Part shown: positions 19,035 through 26,611 of the stretch, piece by piece | Numbering within the stretch: the first letter of the stretch is position 1 | How the letters are laid out: every line of letters begins with the position of its first letter | From: Cellvibrio sp. 79 | GTDB taxonomy: Bacteria > Pseudomonadota > Gammaproteobacteria > Pseudomonadales > Cellvibrionaceae | Length of the DNA stretch: 64,000 nt | Direction: 5' to 3' | Assembly (NCBI GenBank): GCA_003056245.1 | Contig: MVDH01000001.1 | Span: 423,028-487,027 of the forward strand | The notes under the pieces: model-generated | The model's database searches: none | What the model saw: the letters and a program-made list of their open reading frames with translations, nothing else | Told to the model about the DNA's origin: nothing | Position numbers and translations under genes: made by a program

Positions 19035-20221
19035 TGCAACGCACCAAGCTACTCATTGTTGATGACTTGCGCGAAAACTTGCAGGCGTTGAACAAAGTTA
19101 TCGAGCAGGATGATCGTGAAATTTATCAGGCGTTGTCTGGTGAAGAAGCGCTGGCATTGTTACTCGAGCATGATTTTGCGCTGGCAATTCTCGATGTCAT
19201 GATGCCGGATATGAACGGTTTTGAACTCGCGGAGTTAATGCGCGGTGCGGAAAAAACCCGTCATATCCCGATTGTATTTGTCAGTGCCGGTGGTAAAGAA
19301 CTTAATTACGCGTTCAAAGGTTATGAAACCGGTGCGGTAGACTTTCTGCACAAACCGCTTGATATCGCGGCAGTAAAAAGTAAAGTCAATGTATTTGTAT
19401 CACTTCACCAGCAACGGGCAAAAGTCAAACAGCAAGTAGACGCGTTGGAACAAAGCCAGCGTGAATTGCATGCAACACAATTGCAATTGGAACGCGCGTT
19501 AAAAATGCGCGACGATTTTATGTCGCTGGTTGCGCACGAATTGCGCACCCCACTTAATACCTTGCATCTGGAAACCCAGGTGCGCCGGTTGCGTATGCAA
19601 CGTGAAGGTACTGCCGCATTTAATACGGAATATTTAAATGCGATGGTGGAGCGCGACAGTCGCCAAATCCAGAGCATGATTCGCTTGATCAACGATATGG
19701 TGGATGTAACGCGCGCATCTACTGGAACCTTATCCATTCGTACCAGCGCGGTTAACCTTGCACAATTGGTAACGCGTATAGTCAGCGATTTTTCCCAACA
19801 AGCACAGGCGGCCGGTTGTTGCATCACGCTCGACGTTGTTCCTGATGTTGTTGGCGAGTGGGATGAGTTTCGCGTTGAGCAAATCCTTGTCAATCTTATC
19901 ACCAATGCTTTGCGTTACGGCGGCGGCAAACCGGTCAGTATCAGTTTTTCTTTAATTGATGATTATGTTGCTATCCATGTACAAGACCAGGGTGCAGGAA
20001 TTCCTGAAAGCGAGCAGCAACGTATTTTTGAAAAGTTTGAACGCCTGGGCAATAACCAGATAAAGGAAGGTTTGGGTATGGGTCTTTATATTGCACGGCA
20101 ATTAGCGGAAGCCCACGGCGGTAATTTGGAGGTAAGTAATACACGGGGCGCGGGTGCGTGTTTTACGTTACGTTTGCCGTTGGTGCTGGAACAGGAAATA
20201 AAAAATTATATGTCGCGCTGA
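19034..20221 (+). CDS. REC-HisKA-HATPase hybrid response regulator/kinase
   Basis: The 395-residue soluble protein starts with a receiver (KLLIVDDLRENLQAL, phospho-Asp in ILDVMMPDMNG, Lys in FLHKPLD). After a short coiled coil, HisKA carries the phospho-His in SLVAHELRTPLN and the HATPase has NLITNALRYGG, DQGAGIP and GLGMGLYI. There is no output domain. It probably receives phosphate from the large hybrid kinase at 14048 and acts as a second kinase. The ATG at 19034 overlaps the cheB stop in TGATG; a TTG one codon earlier is less likely. It is the last gene of this run and converges with the kinase at 20339. Confidence 0.92.
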   Translation: MQRTKLLIVDDLRENLQALNKVIEQDDREIYQALSGEEALALLLEHDFALAILDVMMPDMNGFELAELMRGAEKTRHIPIVFVSAGGKELNYAFKGYETGAVDFLHKPLDIAAVKSKVNVFVSLHQQRAKVKQQVDALEQSQRELHATQLQLERALKMRDDFMSLVAHELRTPLNTLHLETQVRRLRMQREGTAAFNTEYLNAMVERDSRQIQSMIRLINDMVDVTRASTGTLSIRTSAVNLAQLVTRIVSDFSQQAQAAGCCITLDVVPDVVGEWDEFRVEQILVNLITNALRYGGGKPVSISFSLIDDYVAIHVQDQGAGIPESEQQRIFEKFERLGNNQIKEGLGMGLYIARQLAEAHGGNLEVSNTRGAGACFTLRLPLVLEQEIKNYMSR

Positions 20222-20338
20222 CGTAAAAATAGTTTGGGGATTTTAACTACTTCTATTATTGTTTCTTTACCATTCCAGTTTTACCGCTCTTTTTGTAATG
20301 TTGTGCTTGTAATGTTGTTAGGTGTAATTGTGGTGGTG

Positions 20339-21847
20339 TTACAGCGCCGACAAAATTCTGAGTAACTGCTGGAGATCAACCGGTTTTACTAAATGATGAT
20401 CGAAGCCTGCGTGTAATGATTTTTTCCGGTCGCTGTCCTGCCCATAACCGGTAATTGCAATCATCAGTGCAGTTGCCGTTTCAGTTTGATTACGCAATAG
20501 TTTTGCCAGCGTAATTCCATCCATATCGGGTAAGCCGATATCAAGTAAACACACGTGCGGTGCTTCAGTGCCTACTCGATCCAGTGCGTCTTTAGCGCTG
20601 TGTGCGATAGTGACCTTGTATCCGGCCATTTCCAGGATTGTTCCCAGCGTCACTGCTGCATCAACGTTATCGTCCACAATCAGAATGTGTTGCGATGTTT
20701 TTACGGATTCCAATTCTGAACAAGCGGCTGGTGCTACAGCCGGCACATCCGCAACACGCGGTAATGTTATGGTGAAGCGGCTGCCTTTGCCCAAACCCGC
20801 GCTGTATGCGGCTACCTGTCCGCCATGCAAATTCACAAGGCTTTTAACGATCGCGAGCCCAATGCCCAACCCTCCTTGTGCGCGGTCTGAACTTCTTTCC
20901 GCTTGCACAAACATATCAAAAACGTGACTAAGCACGTCTGGCTCCATACCAATTCCGTTATCTGTCACTGAAAAAATAACGTTGGTATCGTCGACTAAAA
21001 CGCTAAGGGAAATCTGTCCTGCAGGCGGTGTATATTTAGCGGCGTTATTTAAAATGTTGGCGATAATTTGCACCAGGCGTTTTTGATCGCCAAAGATTGA
21101 CGCGGTTAACGGTAAATCCAGCACCGTTAATTGATGTTGCCGCGCATCGATTAACGGCCGCACTTGTTCAACCGCGCTCGCGACAATTTGCCACGCATCC
21201 TGCACACCTTCATCCAGTGTAACCAAACCGCGCGAGACTCTGGATACATCCAATAAGTCATCAATAAGACCGGTCATATGGCGTACTTGCCGCGAAATAA
21301 TTTCACTGGTTTGCTGTATTTTTTTGCGATCTAACGTTGGCACGCGGAGTAATTCGGAAGCGGCGCTAATCGGTGCGAGTGGGTTGCGTAGTTCATGCGC
21401 GAGCATCGCGAGGAATTCATCTTTACGCCGATCAATTTCGCGCATTTCATATTGCCGCGTTCGCGCGCGCAACGCAGAAGTCGCAGCGCTAACCAGCGTT
21501 ACCATGCTAACGGGGCGATCCAGTAAAGTGATATTGCCGAGTAGTGCGTAACGGCTGCGCATTTCGGGCGTATCGGGAGCTGTTTGTCGCAACACCAGGA
21601 ATGGAAAATCAGACCAGCTCGGTTGGCTCTCCAGAAACGGGCGAATGCGTTTCAGGAAATCACGCGTAAGCGCTTCATCGGCTACGATCATCGCGCCGAC
21701 ATCCTTATTTATTTCTTCAAAAGCTTCATTAATATGGGTGCACACATAGCAATTCATTTGTGCGCGCTCAAGGACGCCGGCCAATAGCCGGCCATCCTTA
21801 CCCGTCGGTGCGTAAATTAGTAAACGATTTTCCATTCCCATATTCAT
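20339..21847 (-). CDS. Hybrid kinase (pseudo-receiver, HisKA, HATPase, REC) linked to KaiC-like gene
   Basis: The protein (502 residues from the ATG at 21847) opens with a receiver-like fold, LLIYAPTGKDGRLLAGVLER, that lacks a clear phospho-Asp. HisKA follows with the phospho-His near 151 (LAMLAHELRNPLAP), then an HATPase (NILNNAAKYTPP, DNGIGM, GLGIGLAIV) and a C-terminal receiver with CLLDIGLPDMDG and a conserved Lys in LVKPVD. It lies 59 bp after the kaiC-like gene on the same strand and is probably co-transcribed. KaiC-like ATPases are often encoded next to such kinases, which suggests that the ATPase modulates it. A GTG one codon upstream (21850) is an alternative start. Confidence 0.9.
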   Translation of the reverse strand: MNMGMENRLLIYAPTGKDGRLLAGVLERAQMNCYVCTHINEAFEEINKDVGAMIVADEALTRDFLKRIRPFLESQPSWSDFPFLVLRQTAPDTPEMRSRYALLGNITLLDRPVSMVTLVSAATSALRARTRQYEMREIDRRKDEFLAMLAHELRNPLAPISAASELLRVPTLDRKKIQQTSEIISRQVRHMTGLIDDLLDVSRVSRGLVTLDEGVQDAWQIVASAVEQVRPLIDARQHQLTVLDLPLTASIFGDQKRLVQIIANILNNAAKYTPPAGQISLSVLVDDTNVIFSVTDNGIGMEPDVLSHVFDMFVQAERSSDRAQGGLGIGLAIVKSLVNLHGGQVAAYSAGLGKGSRFTITLPRVADVPAVAPAACSELESVKTSQHILIVDDNVDAAVTLGTILEMAGYKVTIAHSAKDALDRVGTEAPHVCLLDIGLPDMDGITLAKLLRNQTETATALMIAITGYGQDSDRKKSLHAGFDHHLVKPVDLQQLLRILSAL

Positions 21848-21906
21848 CACACTATATTCACCCTGTTAAGTAGGTGGTCCACTAATGTATTCAATACAAT
21901 TTTCCA

Positions 21907-23409
21907 TTACTCGAGCGGCCCCTGATGCGGAATATGAGTATCCGCCAGATTTATAAAGCTGGGCACGCCAGTTAACACTCCCTGGAAATTATTGAGCACC
22001 GCACCCACTTCAATTCCATGCGAGGTGATTTCAAAACGTCGCAACGCGGTCTCATGCGCGCTACCACGTTTTTTGAACACGGAAATCGCTTTCTCAACCG
22101 AACCTCGCGCTTCGAAATAACGCAAGACCAACACATTGTCTGCCATATAGCTGACATCAATGCCTGTGGACATTGCCCCCACAATTCCTTGTTGCACACC
22201 GATGAGAAAAGTTAGTACGCCACGTTGGCCAAGATACGTAAGTACATCGTGCAAATGGGTTGATAGGAAACGTGCATCCGGCATTGCATTGAGATATCCA
22301 TTCAAGCTATCAATTACAATTACTCTCGCACCGTTATCAGCCAATGCTCGTACAGTATGCGTGAATTCACCGGGCGACATTTCGGCGGGATCAATTTGAT
22401 TCACGGTTAATAAACCGGACTCATAAGGTTCGCGCAAATCCAGGCCAATTCCCCTACTGCGGTTAAGTAAGGTATTGAGCGATTCCTCAAATAAAAAGAT
22501 CGCCGCTTTTTCGCCGCGCTGTGTAACGGCTTTTATAAATTGGCAAGCCAAACTGGATTTACCGGTACCGGGTGGGCCTGAAATAAAAGTGCTTGAACCT
22601 TCTTCAATACCGCCGCCCAGCAATGTATCGAATTCCGCAAGCCCGCTTTTAACTTGACTGCGCTCTGCAAGGTGTCGCGATTCAGCGACGATCACATTGG
22701 GATACACCACAATACCGCCAGTGATAATACTGTAATCATGCGGACCACGGCGATAATTAATTCCCCGATACTTCAAAATGCGAACTACACGTCGTTCAGC
22801 GCCGTAATCAGAATCAAAATGCTGCAATGAAATAACACCGTGTGCAATGCTGCGCACTTGTAAGTCCTGACGCACCGACGATTTATCATCCAGCAACAAT
22901 GCAGTGCAGGAACGATTCGCAAAATATTGCTTTAGTCCCAATACATGCCGGCGATAACGCAACGCATTGCCGGACAACAATTGCAGTTCTGACAATGAAT
23001 CGAGCACCACTCTTGTGGGTTTCATTTGCTCAATCATTTCCAGAATAAGATTGTTAGTCTCGCCCAGCTCCACTTCAGATGGATACAACGCAGTGTATTG
23101 TTCAGCCGGGTCGAGCAAATTGTTGTCTTGAATCACTTCATGAATAGTCACGCCTTCTAACGAAAAGCCATGCGCTTGCGCAACCGCGCGCAGCTCAATT
23201 TCATTTTCGGACAGCGTGATGTACAACACTTTCTCGCCACGTTTTGCGCCTTCAATCAGGAATTGGATGGCCATAGTGGTCTTGCCTGCACCGGGGTCGC
23301 CCTCAAGCAGATAGAGCCGTTCTTTTGTCAAACCACCACCCAGAATGTGATCAAGACCAGGAATACCGGTAGAGATAAAATCTTTGCTCACAGTATTTTG
23401 AGTAACCAT
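21907..23409 (-). CDS. KaiC-like double RecA-fold ATPase
   Basis: The 500-residue protein has two KaiC domains. Domain 1 has ISTGIPGLDHILGGGL, Walker A GDPGAGKTT (37-45), glutamates in LSENE and Walker B RVVLDSLSEL. Domain 2 has FDTLLGGGIEEG, Walker A GPPGTGKSS (278-286), FLFEESLNTL and Walker B VIVIDSLNGYL. AGGAAACAAAC precedes the ATG at 23409, which fixes the start. Classic KaiC keeps circadian time with KaiA and KaiB. Neither is here, and the adjacent Ser-Thr autophosphorylation pair of cyanobacterial KaiC is not obvious, so a clock is not implied. The downstream hybrid kinase is the likely partner. Confidence 0.92.
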   Translation of the reverse strand: MVTQNTVSKDFISTGIPGLDHILGGGLTKERLYLLEGDPGAGKTTMAIQFLIEGAKRGEKVLYITLSENEIELRAVAQAHGFSLEGVTIHEVIQDNNLLDPAEQYTALYPSEVELGETNNLILEMIEQMKPTRVVLDSLSELQLLSGNALRYRRHVLGLKQYFANRSCTALLLDDKSSVRQDLQVRSIAHGVISLQHFDSDYGAERRVVRILKYRGINYRRGPHDYSIITGGIVVYPNVIVAESRHLAERSQVKSGLAEFDTLLGGGIEEGSSTFISGPPGTGKSSLACQFIKAVTQRGEKAAIFLFEESLNTLLNRSRGIGLDLREPYESGLLTVNQIDPAEMSPGEFTHTVRALADNGARVIVIDSLNGYLNAMPDARFLSTHLHDVLTYLGQRGVLTFLIGVQQGIVGAMSTGIDVSYMADNVLVLRYFEARGSVEKAISVFKKRGSAHETALRRFEITSHGIEVGAVLNNFQGVLTGVPSFINLADTHIPHQGPLE

Positions 23410-23745
23410 GTTTGTTTCCTTTTTCTGAATTGTTACAGGGGCCAGGTTGTTAAGCCGGGGTAACGAAAAGCGCCTTACGATGATATAGATTGCGCCCAAC
23501 TCCAGAAATTCAAATGGCAGAGAGATCTAAATCGCAAAAAAATAAATTTTCGTGATTTAGGAGTCAAAAAATCATTCGTTGAATGTGAGTTCTTATTATG
23601 ATTCTGCTGTTCATGTTACGTTCATTTTTGGCAGGAAATTTCGGAGCGACGGTGTGTGCAGCGTGAACCAGTACCGCATTATCTTATATTGCCTTTCAGG
23701 CTGCTTTTTATCAATGTAGATTTTTACTGTATGTAACTGTTTATT
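23410..23745. other. Intergenic region upstream of the kaiC-like gene
   Basis: These 336 bases lie between the kaiC-like gene start and the end of the DUF4385 gene. Only very short open frames are present, for example 22 codons from an ATG near 23598, none with support. The region should contain the promoter of the kaiC-kinase operon on the minus strand. No convincing repeat or terminator was recognised. Confidence 0.4.
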
Positions 23746-24246
23746 TTATGTCGCTTTCCATAAATTTTTATGTGCAGTTAATAGGCGCTGGTATTTTTTG
23801 TTGGTTTTTGCTTTTTGCCATACCTCATAGAAAATTTCAGCGCTGCGTGCTTTTTCCTCATCCGGCGCGCGCGGTAATATTTCCCTGCCGTGCGCGCCGC
23901 TCTGTCCTTTTTTATCTTGCGGTACCGGGCCGTCGTATTTCTTTCCGCTTTTATGGTTGGCGTAGCGACGGCTGCGGGTATAACCCATTTGTAAAAATTT
24001 GCGGGCCATATCGGCGCCCACAAAATCATCATCCTTCAGATACTGTTTAAATAAAGAATAAATTTTCTGCGCAGATTTTTTTGCCAGTTCAGGGGTTTTG
24101 AATTTCCAGTGGGGAAGTATTTCGCTTTTGTAGGGTTCAACTAACAAAACACCTTGCTCGCCAATCCCGGTTCGGTAAAGGTCTGGCTGCTCGCGCAGAT
24201 CAAGGTTTTTATAATCCAGGGAGTAATCAAATTTTGCGAAGGGCAT
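23746..24246 (-). CDS. DUF4385 family protein
   Basis: The roughly 166-residue basic protein begins MPFAKFDYSLDYKNLDLREQ and contains GEQGVLLVEPYKSEILPHW, GADMARKFLQMGYTRSRRYA and NHKSGKKYDGP, which I recall as the DUF4385 pattern. Function is unknown. GGGA lies eight bases upstream of the ATG at 24246. An alternative ATG at 24261 overlaps the MFS stop codon (TGATG), so the gene is in any case in one operon with the MFS exporter. No signal peptide or membrane segment is visible. Confidence 0.82.
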   Translation of the reverse strand: MPFAKFDYSLDYKNLDLREQPDLYRTGIGEQGVLLVEPYKSEILPHWKFKTPELAKKSAQKIYSLFKQYLKDDDFVGADMARKFLQMGYTRSRRYANHKSGKKYDGPVPQDKKGQSGAHGREILPRAPDEEKARSAEIFYEVWQKAKTNKKYQRLLTAHKNLWKAT

Positions 24247-24260
24247 AGTCGGTTTTCCCA

Positions 24261-25679
24261 TCAGGAATGATCAGCACCACTGACATTATCGCCATCATTT
24301 TTTCGCAGCGACCAGAAAGAGGCGGATGACAAAATAGTCAAACAACCGAGCGTGATAAATGCATAGTGCAATGCGCTGGTCACCGCCACCTGATTCGCTT
24401 GCGATACATTGCCAAGATACCAACCTGCAATAATAGACGCGAACGCCAAACCAAAACTGATAGAGAGCTGTTGCAACGAACTGGCGATGGTGCTGGCCAT
24501 ACTGGCTTGTTCATCGGGCACATCCGCATAGGCCATGGAATTCATACTGGAATATTGCAACGAGTTAAAAAATCCCTGGGCAAGGCTTATCGCAACAATC
24601 CATCCCACCGCCGTTGCGCGATCTACCAACGCAAATAACATAATGGTGCAACCAATCATTAATGTATTCACGATTAATACGTAACGATAACCAAATTGTT
24701 TCAGCAAACGGATTGAAATGACTTTCATAAACATCGCGGCCGCCGCCGCAGGCATCATTAATAAACCGGATTGCCACGCAGGGAATCCCAATCCAATCTG
24801 GTAAAACAGCGGCAATAAAAACGGCATACCACCCAACCCGAGCCGCGTAATAAAACCGCCCGCCACCGACACACGAAATGTTCTGGTTTTAAATAACGAA
24901 AGTTGCAACAGCGGAAAATTATGGTGCAGCGCATGCCAACCGTAAGCGGCCAGCAAACATACTGACAAGCCCACTAAAATTCCCAGCGATGTCGCATCCA
25001 GAAAATGTTCACCAAAAATTTCCAGCACCCACGACAACAATGCGATACCACAACCAAATAACACGAAGCCGATAATATCCAGCGGCGGCGAATTGCTGGA
25101 TCGATAATCCGGCATATGGCGATGAATCAACCACAGCGCCGCAATACCCACAGGAACATTCACAAAAAAAATCGCCTGCCACGGCAACCAATGCACAATC
25201 AGCCCGCCAATGGTCGGGCCTAACAGCGGCCCGATTAACGCCGGAATAATGACGAAATTCATCGCGGCTAATAATTCAGAGCGCGGAAAAGTCCGCACAA
25301 TCGCCAGCCGTCCAACCGGCAACATCATCGCCGCACCTATACCTTGTAATATTCGCGCCGCCACCAACATCGGCACATTAAAAGCCAGCCCGCACAAAAT
25401 GGATGCAAACGTAAAAATCCCCACCGCCGCAAAAAATACCCGCCGCGTCCCAAACCTGTCCGCCATCCAACCGCTTACCGGAATCCCCACCGCCAGGCTC
25501 AACACATAACTGCTCACCACCGCCTTCAAGCTCAGCGGAGTCACCTCCAAACTCGCGGCAATGGAAGGAATTGCAGTATTTAGAATCGTCGCATTCAAAT
25601 GCTCCATGAACAGCGCAATCGCCACCAGCCATGGCAGGTACTTTTTTACTAACGATATTTTTTCGAGCGAGTTTTCCAT
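24261..25679 (-). CDS. MFS drug/solute exporter, DHA2 (EmrB/QacA) type
   Basis: The 472-residue polytopic protein has the DHA2 signature set: LFMEHLNATILNTAIPSIA in helix 1, GWMADRFGTRRVF in the loop 2-3 motif, ARILQGIGAAMMLPVGR for motif B, and PALIGPLLGPTIGGLIVHWL for motif C. By analogy it exports small hydrophobic or cationic compounds using the proton gradient; the substrate cannot be deduced. The start at 25679 is chosen because residues before it look non-coding. No membrane-fusion partner gene is adjacent. It shares an operon with the DUF4385 gene. Confidence 0.92.
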   Translation of the reverse strand: MENSLEKISLVKKYLPWLVAIALFMEHLNATILNTAIPSIAASLEVTPLSLKAVVSSYVLSLAVGIPVSGWMADRFGTRRVFFAAVGIFTFASILCGLAFNVPMLVAARILQGIGAAMMLPVGRLAIVRTFPRSELLAAMNFVIIPALIGPLLGPTIGGLIVHWLPWQAIFFVNVPVGIAALWLIHRHMPDYRSSNSPPLDIIGFVLFGCGIALLSWVLEIFGEHFLDATSLGILVGLSVCLLAAYGWHALHHNFPLLQLSLFKTRTFRVSVAGGFITRLGLGGMPFLLPLFYQIGLGFPAWQSGLLMMPAAAAAMFMKVISIRLLKQFGYRYVLIVNTLMIGCTIMLFALVDRATAVGWIVAISLAQGFFNSLQYSSMNSMAYADVPDEQASMASTIASSLQQLSISFGLAFASIIAGWYLGNVSQANQVAVTSALHYAFITLGCLTILSSASFWSLRKNDGDNVSGADHS

Positions 25680-26000
25680 TGGCTGATATATCCGGCAAAA
25701 ATCTAACAACGGCGGAGCATTGCTATTAAAAAGTGATTACAAGAAAAGACCTCCGACGCACACCGTAGTTCGAACGAAGTAGCGGGGAAACCACATAACC
25801 ATCTCGCTGAATATTAACACTCCACCGCAAAGTGTTACTTAAACGCTCATTATCATCCGTGTAATGTCGTGTAATATTTTTGACGTTCCAGTCTGCATAA
25901 TCTTTGCGACTCCAGTCACAGGAACGACCAGAGCGGTATCAGTAGTGCAGGGAATGCACCAGGGAAATCTGGATAAGCTCTGTTTCACTGCGATGGAATT
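25680..26000. other. Divergent intergenic region between MFS and YHYH genes
   Basis: This 321-bp stretch separates a minus-strand and a plus-strand gene and must hold both promoters. GACGTTCCAGTC and GCGACTCCAGTC recur about 30 bp apart near 25882 and 25909. TTCGAACGAA forms a small palindrome near 25770. No gene, complete repeat or RNA was recognised. Confidence 0.4.
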
Positions 26001-26447
26001 ATGGAAATAAATAACGCACTACTCCTCTACCTGCTCCTAATCCCCTCACTTGTTCTCGCCCACGGCGGCAGAACAGATAAATACGGCTGCCACAACGACA
26101 GAAAAAACGGCGGCTACCACTGCCACAACAGCGGCGCAGTTTCCCAATCCCAAAATTTCCGCATATCGGATAATTCAGCAGCAAAAAATTCTGCAAGACC
26201 ACAATCACTAAAAACTCAGCCAGTAAATTCCCAAGTGCGAGAAACTAATATCGCTGCTTACAAAAAACTGGTTCTAGAAACTCAATCTGCATTAAACAGG
26301 CTCGGCTATAACGCCGGTAAACCTGATGGTGTTTTGGGAAAGCAAACTGTAAAAGCGATACAGCATTTTCAGGTGGATGAGGAAATTAATGTGGATGGTA
26401 AGCCGAGTTATTTGTTGTTGGAGATTTTGTTGGCTAAGATGGAGTGA
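26001..26447 (+). CDS. Exported YHYH-domain protein with peptidoglycan-binding domain
   Basis: The 148-residue protein has a signal peptide (MEINNALLLYLLLIPSLVLA) followed at once by HGGRTDKYGCHNDRKNGGYH and CH, the His/Cys-rich YHYH-type domain that may bind metal. A polar linker leads to a PG_binding_1-like domain: TQSALNRLGYNAGKPDGVLG then KQTVKAIQHFQ. The layout suggests a periplasmic protein held on the cell wall. It stands alone and marks the start of the accessory stretch. The ribosome site is weak (GGAATT). Confidence 0.82.
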   Translation: MEINNALLLYLLLIPSLVLAHGGRTDKYGCHNDRKNGGYHCHNSGAVSQSQNFRISDNSAAKNSARPQSLKTQPVNSQVRETNIAAYKKLVLETQSALNRLGYNAGKPDGVLGKQTVKAIQHFQVDEEINVDGKPSYLLLEILLAKME

Positions 26448-26611
26448 GTCGGCTTTGTGCCCAAAGCGGACTGTTGTGAACTGATCGCAGCCCAGTAAAA
26501 TGTTCATCCGCGTTTATGCGATTAAGAGTTAGGGGAATATTTGGAAAACTTCATGAAGTTCTATTGGCTCGATTTAATTGCTTTTTCATAAACTCACGCA
26601 TCGGATATGCA

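Noticed and set aside
21907-23409. Reading the KaiC-like gene as a circadian clock gene
   Set aside because: No kaiA or kaiB is near, and many non-cyanobacterial KaiC homologues have no clock role.
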